Shown here: one piece after another, positions 6,472-12,298 of the stretch
Numbering within the stretch: position 1 is the stretch's first letter
Layout: every line of letters begins with the position of its first letter
Made by a program: the position numbers and the translations under genes
Notes under the pieces: model-generated
The model's input: only the letters and a program-made list of their open reading frames with translations
Databases searched by the model: none
What the model was told of the DNA's origin: nothing
Source of the DNA: Bacillota bacterium
GTDB lineage: Bacteria > Bacillota_I > Bacilli_A > Erysipelotrichales > Erysipelotrichaceae
Reading direction: 5' to 3'
DNA: 20,003 nt
NCBI GenBank assembly: GCA_023388035.1
Contig: JAEWGY010000079.1
Span: 1-20,003, forward strand

Positions 6472-7806
6472 AGGTAAAAGATAATATCTAATAATCAAAA
6501 AGGAAATTAAATGAAAACAAGCAGTCATAATCCATGATATTGGATATGACATATAAAGGTTTTCAATTTGACCAATACTTTTAAAGAAGGTGAAAATCCA
6601 AAAGATTCTAAAGACACAAATCCCAAAGATGGAAACAAACATCGTTAAGAGTGAATAACCCATAGCTCTAATACTTCCTACCATCGTATCCATTAGACCA
6701 CAGATACCATAAAAGCTGGCGACAATCGCTAGACGATGCATACCGAATTTAATTACCTCACTATTTTGATTATAAATAGCAATTAACTGTGAACCAAAAA
6801 GATAAGCACTAATACCGAGTGTTTCACCGATTAGAAGGCTTAAAATTGAACAGATGAGAAATATTTTAGTAATTCGATCGTAACGTTTAGCACCCATACT
6901 ATAAGCGGTAAAGCTTAAACAAGTTTGATAGATGGCATTACATGAAGTATAAATAAAACCTTCTATATTCGACGCTGCTGTATTACCAGCTACGGTAATA
7001 TGACCAAAGCTATTAACTGATGATTGGATTAATAAATTAGAAATTGAAAAAAGCATAGCTTGAATACCGGCAGGAATACCAACTTTTAACATCGGAATGA
7101 ATTTATCTAATTTAATACTTAATTTATTTAAATGTAACTTAAGAAAATCATCATTTTTAAAGAATGAAAGAATAATTAAAAAAGCGGATATGTATTGTGA
7201 AATAATAGTTGCTAGAGCTACTCCAGCAACTGACATATTAAGACTTATTACAAAGAATAAATTCAATAATACATTAACAACACCAGCTAGACTTAAGAAA
7301 TATAATGGCCTTTTAGTATCACCAGTAGCACGTAAAATAGCAGCACCAAAATTATATATCATAAAGGCTGGCATACCACAAAAATAAATTTGCATGTATA
7401 AAGTTGAAAGATTAATTATTTCACTTGGCGTTGCGATTATTTCTAACATCGGTTTAGCAATGAATAAACCTAGTAGTAATAAAAAGATACCGCCAATAAT
7501 AGATGTACTAATTGCGGTATGCAAGGTATCACTAGCATTCTTTAAATCTTTAGCACCATAATAGCGACCCATAACGACACTGGCACCAATTGATAAACCA
7601 ATAAATAAATTAACTAATAAATTAATTAAAGTGGTCGTTGAGCCAACGGCAGCTAAAGCCTTATCACCAGCATAATTACCTACAACCACCACATCTGCTG
7701 CGTTAAAAAATAATTGTAAAACTCCAGAAAGAATAATAGGAATTGCATATTTTATGATATTGGAAAGTAATTTATCACTGCCCATATCGATTCTTACACT
7801 TTTCAT
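6451..7806 (-). CDS. MATE-family multidrug/cation-coupled exporter
   Basis: A polytopic membrane protein of 451 residues with the two six-helix MatE halves. Typical wording includes ADVVVVGNYAGDKALAAVGS and GASVVMGRYYGAKD in the first half, and AGNTAASNIEGFIY plus RAMGYS in the second. It probably exports cationic drugs or metabolites driven by Na+ or H+. A longer frame opens at 7860, but the start at 7806 is preferred because AGGAGG (7816-7811) sits four bases before that ATG. The extra 18 residues of the longer frame (MKKIFLCCMINKHDLGGK) would also span the -10 element. Length is normal for the family. Substrate cannot be told from sequence. Confidence 0.9.
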   Translation of the reverse strand: MKSVRIDMGSDKLLSNIIKYAIPIILSGVLQLFFNAADVVVVGNYAGDKALAAVGSTTTLINLLVNLFIGLSIGASVVMGRYYGAKDLKNASDTLHTAISTSIIGGIFLLLLGLFIAKPMLEIIATPSEIINLSTLYMQIYFCGMPAFMIYNFGAAILRATGDTKRPLYFLSLAGVVNVLLNLFFVISLNMSVAGVALATIISQYISAFLIILSFFKNDDFLKLHLNKLSIKLDKFIPMLKVGIPAGIQAMLFSISNLLIQSSVNSFGHITVAGNTAASNIEGFIYTSCNAIYQTCLSFTAYSMGAKRYDRITKIFLICSILSLLIGETLGISAYLFGSQLIAIYNQNSEVIKFGMHRLAIVASFYGICGLMDTMVGSIRAMGYSLLTMFVSIFGICVFRIFWIFTFFKSIGQIENLYMSYPISWIMTACFHLISFLIIRYYLLPKKTASN

Positions 7807-7831
7807 TTTTCCTCCTAAATCGTGCTTATTT

Positions 7832-7860
7832 ATCATACAACAAAGAAAAATTTTTTTCAA
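7832..7860 (-). promoter_or_regulatory. Promoter of the MATE gene
   Basis: On the minus strand TTGAAA (7860-7855) and TATGAT (7837-7832) are separated by exactly 17 bases, a good sigma-A promoter. The predicted start near 7825 leaves a leader of about 20 bases containing AGGAGG. Confidence 0.75.
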
Positions 7861-7909
7861 TTAAGGATTTTAAAATAAAAGTAGTAATAAATAAGTATAG
7901 GAGAATTTT

Positions 7910-8419
7910 ATGAAACTTATTGATCGCTTACTTATTAACTACAAAGCTCTAATAATTAGAGAAAAATTAAAGGCTAAGGAGGATTATCTTGATTTATATA
8001 ATCTGATTAGAAAGAATCCTAAAATTGAGATTAAAGAGATAAACTTAGATCCTAAAATCTCAGGTTGTATTAATTTTAGAAAAGATAAATCACTCATTGT
8101 TATTAATCGTAATGATTCTTTTAATCGCAAGCGTTTTACGATCGCTCATGAGCTATATCATTATTTTTATGATGGCAATGATGATCACGCTAATATTTTT
8201 GCCTCTTATTTGCTAGCTCCATATAATGCCTTATATAAGAAAATTAAGCAATTTAATTATGAACTTAGTGATGAAAATTTAAATCATCTTTCAAAACATT
8301 TCGGAATGTCAAAGGCCGCATTATTTAAACGTTTGGTGCTAGATGGATATCTTAGTGATGAGAAACTTAAACATTTTATTAAGCATAATAGAAAAGAAAG
8401 ATTAGAAATAAGAATATAA
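7910..8419 (+). CDS. ImmA/IrrE-family (M78) metallopeptidase-like protein
   Basis: A 169-residue protein with the zinc peptidase motif HELYH (80-84) in FTIAHELYHYFYDG, followed by the family segment DHANIFASYLLAPY (92-105). Members cleave repressors of mobile elements (ImmA) or regulate stress responses (IrrE). The third zinc ligand, usually Glu in a segment like E.EAN.FA, appears as D92/H93 here, so catalytic competence is not certain. There is no neighbouring HTH repressor or mobile element gene, so its substrate is unknown. N-terminal 45 residues look helical and charged. Ribosome site AGGAGA precedes the ATG. A hairpin with tail follows the stop and is shared with the convergent deacetylase gene. 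Confidence 0.8.
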   Translation: MKLIDRLLINYKALIIREKLKAKEDYLDLYNLIRKNPKIEIKEINLDPKISGCINFRKDKSLIVINRNDSFNRKRFTIAHELYHYFYDGNDDHANIFASYLLAPYNALYKKIKQFNYELSDENLNHLSKHFGMSKAALFKRLVLDGYLSDEKLKHFIKHNRKERLEIRI

Positions 8420-8420
8420 A

Positions 8421-8444
8421 AAAGATCTAAAAAATTAGATCTTT
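8421..8444. terminator. Terminator between convergent peptidase and deacetylase genes
   Basis: AAAGATCTAA (8421-8430) pairs with TTAGATCTTT (8435-8444) around an AAAA loop. The minus strand continues into a TTTTTTAT tract, so it mainly terminates the deacetylase transcript. Its last base overlaps the deacetylase TGA stop. Confidence 0.8.
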
Positions 8445-9670
8445 CACTTTAGCGCATAATAGACATGGCCCTTATTTAGTTCTCGTCCCTTAATTCTTGC
8501 AAGCTCAGAAATTGTTACAAAATTAAATCCCTTTTGATAGAGTTCATCTAAAGTTGCTTTAACACCATCAACTGAAGTTTGATATAGATCGTGTAGTAAA
8601 ACAATATCACCATCGGCAGCTTGATTTCTAATGATATCAGCAATCGTAGCTGCATCACGATTTTTCCAGTCCTCTGTATCAATTGACCAATTTACAAATG
8701 GGTAAGGAACAAGGTTTAAATCACGATCACCGAAAGCACCATAGGTGGGTCTAAATAAAGTAAAATCTACACCAGGTAAAACTTTATTTAGTTCTTCTTT
8801 TGAACGTCTTATTTGATCATTTAAACCTTCATCACTTAAACGAGCTAAGGCTGGATGATCAAAGGTATGACAACCGATTTCAAATCCATTATCATATGCC
8901 AGTTTAATCGAATCGGCATTATCTACTATTCTTTGTCCTACATGGAAAAAGGTAGCTTTACCATTGTAACTTTTAAATAATTCAATGATTTGTCGGTCAT
9001 GATCATTATGTGGTCCATCATCAAAACTGAAGGCAATGAATTTATCATCATCATGATAGCGGATAATTTTGTTTTCTATTTTAAACTTTAGTTCACTATT
9101 AATCGATTCTAAATCAATAGTTTTAGTGCTGTTTAAATCAAATAAGATAATTCCTTCTTCTCTTAAGTTGAAATTAACATTCTTTAATTCTGGATGAGCA
9201 ATTAAATAACGATATCTTAATAATTTTTCCATATTGACAGGATTATCATTTTCATCGTAGACCAGTGTTTTAATTGAACTTAAATTGCGATCTTTATAAA
9301 TATAAATATTAAGATTTTTAAGATTATCATAACTTGGATAATATTCATATTTAATTTCTAAATTTTCTTTAAAATCATTTGCGAGTTTCGTATCATTAAT
9401 AACCTTTTCATAATATTCATCAATCTTAGAACTGATTTTAGGCTTGTTGATGGAGTAGGTAATAGAATTTTCTACTTCATTAAGATAATCATTTTCAAGA
9501 TTAAAATTATTTTCTTGTGCAACAAATTTATAAGGTGGATTAATAATATTCATCGCAAAATTAAAAAGAAATTTAAAGCCAATAAAACATAAATATAGAA
9601 TTGAAATTAAACCGATAAGAGCAAATATTAGTCTAGTATATCTTATTTTTCGTCTTACTTTTTTAGCCAT
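8444..9670 (-). CDS. Membrane-anchored polysaccharide (peptidoglycan) deacetylase, NodB type
   Basis: A 408-residue protein with one N-terminal membrane segment (about 13-37), an extracellular linker domain (about 60-205) resembling the DUF4163/DUF3298 module of PdaC-like enzymes, and a C-terminal NodB domain (211-395). Catalytic motifs are all present: SFDDGP (215-220; D217 base, D218 metal), HTFDH (268-272; metal histidines), RPTYGAF (307-313), DTEDW (331-335) and LLHD (358-361; catalytic His). It should remove N-acetyl groups from cell-wall glycans outside the membrane, altering lysozyme sensitivity. The start is forced: a stop lies in frame two codons upstream. No ribosome site is visible, and TATAAT lies only six bases before the ATG, so the mRNA appears leaderless. 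Ends with TGA. Confidence 0.9.
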   Translation of the reverse strand: MAKKVRRKIRYTRLIFALIGLISILYLCFIGFKFLFNFAMNIINPPYKFVAQENNFNLENDYLNEVENSITYSINKPKISSKIDEYYEKVINDTKLANDFKENLEIKYEYYPSYDNLKNLNIYIYKDRNLSSIKTLVYDENDNPVNMEKLLRYRYLIAHPELKNVNFNLREEGIILFDLNSTKTIDLESINSELKFKIENKIIRYHDDDKFIAFSFDDGPHNDHDRQIIELFKSYNGKATFFHVGQRIVDNADSIKLAYDNGFEIGCHTFDHPALARLSDEGLNDQIRRSKEELNKVLPGVDFTLFRPTYGAFGDRDLNLVPYPFVNWSIDTEDWKNRDAATIADIIRNQAADGDIVLLHDLYQTSVDGVKATLDELYQKGFNFVTISELARIKGRELNKGHVYYALK

Positions 9671-9676
9671 GTTTTA

Positions 9677-9685
9677 ATTATAGCA
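9677..9685 (-). promoter_or_regulatory. Extended -10 promoter, leaderless, for the deacetylase gene
   Basis: On the minus strand TGC precedes TATAAT (9682-9677), giving TGnTATAAT. Six bases separate it from the ATG at 9670, so transcription should start at or next to the start codon. A weak TGGCGA lies at the -35 position. Confidence 0.7.
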
Positions 9686-9689
9686 CCAA

Positions 9690-9718
9690 TTGCAATGTAT
9701 CGCCATTAGTTTTATAAT
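9690..9718 (+). promoter_or_regulatory. Promoter of the tsaE operon, apparently leaderless
   Basis: TTGCAA (9690-9695) and TATAAT (9713-9718) are exactly 17 bases apart. Six bases separate the -10 from the tsaE ATG at 9725, and no Shine-Dalgarno sequence is present. The predicted start site coincides with the ATG. It overlaps the divergent deacetylase promoter region. Confidence 0.75.
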
Positions 9719-9724
9719 ATATTC

Positions 9725-10168
9725 ATGTTTTTAATTAGTTATAGCGAAAGTGAAACAATCGAATTCGCTAGAAAATTAGGTAGCTTTTTAAAGGGTAATG
9801 ATCTTATTTTATTAAAGGGTGATTTAGCTGCTGGTAAAACTGCTTTTACTAAAGGTTTAGCCTTAGGTCTTAAGATAAATGATATTATTAATAGTCCTAC
9901 TTTCGTAATTCATAAATCCTATGAAGGTAGATTAAGATTAGAACATATTGACGCTTATCGCTTGTTAGATAATGATTATGACTTAGGTCTTAATGAATTA
10001 AGAGATAGTGAATCAGTATTAGTTATTGAGTGGTATGAGTATTTAAAAGAATTAGATATTAAGGATTATTTATTAATTGATTTTATTTATCTTGATGAAA
10101 ATACCAGAAAATTAGTCTTTACAAGTGATAATGATGAATATCTTAAGATAGTAAAGGAGCTATTATGA
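9725..10168 (+). CDS. tsaE: tRNA t6A biosynthesis ATPase TsaE
   Basis: A 147-residue P-loop ATPase of the TsaE/YjeE family, which works with TsaB and TsaD to make N6-threonylcarbamoyladenosine at position 37 of ANN-reading tRNAs in the cytoplasm. Walker A is GDLAAGKT (32-39), slightly unusual with Ala where relatives have Gly. Further family marks are SPTF (57-60), HIDAYRL (74-80) and VLVIEW (98-103). The start matches the family N-terminus (about 30 residues before Walker A). There is no ribosome site, and the -10 element ends six bases upstream, indicating leaderless initiation. The 3' end overlaps tsaB by four bases (ATGA). Confidence 0.93.
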   Translation: MFLISYSESETIEFARKLGSFLKGNDLILLKGDLAAGKTAFTKGLALGLKINDIINSPTFVIHKSYEGRLRLEHIDAYRLLDNDYDLGLNELRDSESVLVIEWYEYLKELDIKDYLLIDFIYLDENTRKLVFTSDNDEYLKIVKELL

Positions 10169-10749
10169 TTTTAGGCATTGATACTGCTTATAAACATTTA
10201 AGCCTTGTGCTTATTAAAGATGGAAAGGTTATTGCTAGTTATAGTGAATTAGCATTTAAAAAACAATCAGAAGAAATTTTTGTACGCTTAGATGATCTTT
10301 TTAAAAAACATAATTTAAATAAAAAAGAACTTAAAGCCATCTATCTTTCAATTGGTCCTGGTTCCTATACCGGTCTTAGAATTGCATTAACCTTAGCTAA
10401 GGTTTTAGCACAGTTAAATAATTTAGAATTATATACAATTGATACCTTAAGACTTTATAGTGCTAATAAAGAAAATACAATGGTAATAATGGATGCAAGG
10501 GCTAATAGAGCATACGCTGCGATATTTGATCAAGATAAGATAATTAAACCAACAACAATCCTAAATATTAATGATCTTAAAACTGAAAATTATAATCTTG
10601 TTGGAGATTTAAGCTTAATCGGTTTAGATGATTTTTATTACGATATGCCTAGCTGTTTTCTAAATAATCTTAAAAATTTCACTAAAGTGACCAGTATTAG
10701 TAGTCTAACACCGAATTATTTTAAAACAGAAAAGGACTATTATCGATGA
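10165..10749 (+). CDS. tsaB: tRNA t6A biosynthesis scaffold TsaB
   Basis: A 194-residue ASKHA-fold protein that dimerises with TsaD and stabilises the t6A-forming complex. Seen are the nucleotide-fold start ILGIDTA (2-8), the signature SIGPGSYTGLR (62-72), and MDARANRAYA (109-118). It lacks the metal-binding histidines of TsaD, as expected for the non-catalytic partner. It is slightly shorter than many homologues (about 220-230), mainly at the C-terminus. Ribosome site AAGGAG lies upstream inside tsaE. It overlaps tsaE and rimI by four bases each, implying translational coupling. It ends with TGA, evidence that TGA is a stop in this genome. Confidence 0.92.
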   Translation: MILGIDTAYKHLSLVLIKDGKVIASYSELAFKKQSEEIFVRLDDLFKKHNLNKKELKAIYLSIGPGSYTGLRIALTLAKVLAQLNNLELYTIDTLRLYSANKENTMVIMDARANRAYAAIFDQDKIIKPTTILNINDLKTENYNLVGDLSLIGLDDFYYDMPSCFLNNLKNFTKVTSISSLTPNYFKTEKDYYR

Positions 10750-11186
10750 TTTATAAAGCTGATCCTAGTGATTTAAATGCAATTTTAGAATTAGAAAATG
10801 AAGCCTTTAAAGACCCTTGGACCTATGATAATTTTATAGCTTCTCTTGAAAATGACTTTATCCATTTATATAAATTAATAGTTGCCGATAAAATAATTGG
10901 TTATGTATTGTTTATGCTTGTTTTTGAGCGCATGGAAATTTTTAAGATTGCGATTAAAAAGGAATTTAGAAGACAAGCATATGCTAGTGAATTACTTAAT
11001 TTTATTTTTGATAATTTTAGTTTTAAGGACTGTAATTTAGAAGTTAGAGCATCTAATCAAGCTGCAATTAAACTATATCAAAAATTAGGATTCAAAGTAA
11101 ATCGTATTAGACCAAAATATTATAATGATGAAGATGCTTATGAAATGATAAGGAGTAATAATGAAAATACTTGCGTTAGAAACTAG
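10746..11186 (+). CDS. rimI: GNAT N-acetyltransferase, RimI type
   Basis: A 146-residue GNAT protein. RimI acetylates the N-terminal alanine of ribosomal protein S18; the family is widely clustered with tsaB/tsaD. Characteristic segments are FKDPWTYDNF (21-30), EIFKIAIKKEFRRQAYASELL (motif A, about 64-84), LEVRASNQAAIKLYQKLGF (about 98-116), and the C-terminal RPKYYNDEDAYEM. In motif A the usual Q/RxxGxG/A reads RRQAYA, with Ala replacing the first Gly, a mild departure in the acetyl-CoA phosphate loop. The start overlaps the tsaB stop; the end overlaps tsaD by 26 bases, adding a short tail. Assignment to S18 is by context and similarity. Confidence 0.85.
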   Translation: MIYKADPSDLNAILELENEAFKDPWTYDNFIASLENDFIHLYKLIVADKIIGYVLFMLVFERMEIFKIAIKKEFRRQAYASELLNFIFDNFSFKDCNLEVRASNQAAIKLYQKLGFKVNRIRPKYYNDEDAYEMIRSNNENTCVRN

Positions 11187-12156
11187 TTGTGATGAAACTG
11201 CTTGTGCCATTATTGATGAAAGTAAAAATATTCTAGGAACCAAGCTTAGTTCTCAGATTGATATCCATAAATGTTTTGGTGGCGTTATTCCAGAAGTAGC
11301 ATCAAGAATGCATGTTGAAAAGATTTCAGAAATTATTGCTGAATGTTTAAATGAAGCTAATTTAAAGATGGATGAAATTGATTATATTGCATATACGATG
11401 GGACCTGGTCTTATTGGTAGTTTACATATTGGAGCCATTGCTGCTAAGGCCTTAGCTTTTTATTATAATAAGCAATTATTAGGTATTCACCATTTAAAAG
11501 GACATATCTTTATCAATGAATTAGTCGATGAATTTGAATATCCACTACTAGCTTTGATTGTTTCTGGTGGTCATAGTGAATTAGTATATATGGAAAATGA
11601 TCACAGTTTTAAAATAATTGGTCAAACACTTGATGATGCGATTGGTGAAGCCTATGATAAGGTTGCGAGAATCTTAGGTTTAGAATATCCAGGTGGCCCT
11701 AAAATTGATAAATTAGCCAAAGAAGGGAAGGCGATTTATGATTTACCAAGACCTAAAACAGATGGTTATAATTTCTCTTTTTCAGGTCTTAAAAATGCTA
11801 CTTTACAGCTTGTTAATAAATTAAGCGAGAGTGATTATAAGAAAGAAGATGTAGCTGCTAGCTTTCAAAGTGCTGCACTTGACGTTTTAATGATTAAATG
11901 CCTTAAAGCAATTAAGGATTTTAAACCGAAACATTTTATTCTTGCTGGAGGAGTAGCTGCCAATAGTGCACTTAGAGCATTATGCAGTGAGCAAATAAAG
12001 GATATTAAATTAACATTGCCACCAATACAATATACAACTGATAATGCTTTAATGATTGCTTTAGCAGCCTTACACGCGATTAAAGAAAGAGATTTTGCTA
12101 GTTTTGATACCCCTAGTAAATCTTATTTAACAATCGATAATGCTTGCGAAAAATAA
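11161..12156 (+). CDS. tsaD: tRNA t6A threonylcarbamoyltransferase TsaD
   Basis: A 331-residue enzyme that transfers the threonylcarbamoyl group from the TsaC product onto A37 of tRNA. Family marks include ILALETSCDETA (3-14), GVIPEVASRMH (41-51), the metal-binding HHLKGH (110-115; H111, H115), SGGHSELV (135-142), GEAYDKVARILGLEYPGGP, AGGVAANSALR and TTDNALMIALAALH. All key positions appear intact and length is normal. AGGAG precedes the ATG, which lies inside rimI. The last codons contain the -35 element (TTGCGA) of the next promoter. TsaC/YwlC is not in this window. Confidence 0.95.
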   Translation: MKILALETSCDETACAIIDESKNILGTKLSSQIDIHKCFGGVIPEVASRMHVEKISEIIAECLNEANLKMDEIDYIAYTMGPGLIGSLHIGAIAAKALAFYYNKQLLGIHHLKGHIFINELVDEFEYPLLALIVSGGHSELVYMENDHSFKIIGQTLDDAIGEAYDKVARILGLEYPGGPKIDKLAKEGKAIYDLPRPKTDGYNFSFSGLKNATLQLVNKLSESDYKKEDVAASFQSAALDVLMIKCLKAIKDFKPKHFILAGGVAANSALRALCSEQIKDIKLTLPPIQYTTDNALMIALAALHAIKERDFASFDTPSKSYLTIDNACEK

Positions 12157-12172
12157 TTAAATATCATAAAAT
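12144..12172 (+). promoter_or_regulatory. Promoter of the riboswitch-ATPase operon
   Basis: TTGCGA (12144-12149), inside the end of tsaD, and TAAAAT (12167-12172) are spaced exactly 17 bases apart. Predicted transcription starts near 12179, immediately before the first riboswitch helix, so the switch RNA would begin almost at the 5' end. Confidence 0.7.
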
Positions 12173-12178
12173 ATTTTA

Positions 12179-12286
12179 CCGTAACGGGGGAGTAGTCGAC
12201 CATTTTAGGTTATTAAGTCAACAATACGGTTAATCCTGATTTAATATTAAATGACAAGACCTGTACCTAGTATGGGTTTTTATTTT
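12179..12286 (+). ncRNA. yybP-ykoY manganese riboswitch with transcription terminator platform
   Basis: Conserved aptamer blocks are present in order: GGGGGAGTAG (12186-12195), GTCAACAATACG (12217-12228) and ACAAGACC (12254-12261), as in Mn2+-sensing yybP-ykoY RNAs. GTA (12181-12183) plus GG (12186-12187) can pair with TAC (12264-12266) plus CC (12260-12261) to form P1 around a 2x2 internal loop. The same 3' strand can instead form a terminator hairpin followed by TTTTTATTTT. Mn2+ binding stabilising P1 would thus prevent termination and switch on the downstream P-type ATPase. Families and ligand are established; the switching model for this copy is inferred from the pairing. Confidence 0.88.
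12260..12286 (+). terminator. Riboswitch-controlled intrinsic terminator
   Basis: CCTGTAC (12260-12266) pairs with GTATGGG (12270-12276) with loop CTA, including two wobble pairs; AAGA just before can extend the stem onto the T run. TTTTTATTTT follows at 12277-12286. The left arm is also the 3' strand of aptamer helix P1, so the two structures exclude each other. Confidence 0.75.
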
Positions 12287-12298
12287 AGAGGAGGATTT

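Noticed and set aside
7097..7387. Plus-strand open frame inside the MATE gene
   Set aside because: It is antisense to a conserved transporter, with no ribosome site and no recognisable domain.
7807..7860. N-terminal extension of the MATE protein starting at 7860
   Set aside because: The stretch has no ribosome site, spans a good -35/-10 pair, and a perfect AGGAGG sits four bases before the ATG at 7806.
9690..9695. Palindromic TTGCAA serving as -35 for both divergent promoters
   Set aside because: It is 17 bases from the plus-strand -10 but only 7 from the minus-strand -10, so it can serve only tsaE.
12251..12298. N-terminal extension of the P-type ATPase starting at 12251
   Set aside because: It would translate the riboswitch terminator; AGAGGAGG precedes the ATG at 12299, which also matches the family N-terminus.
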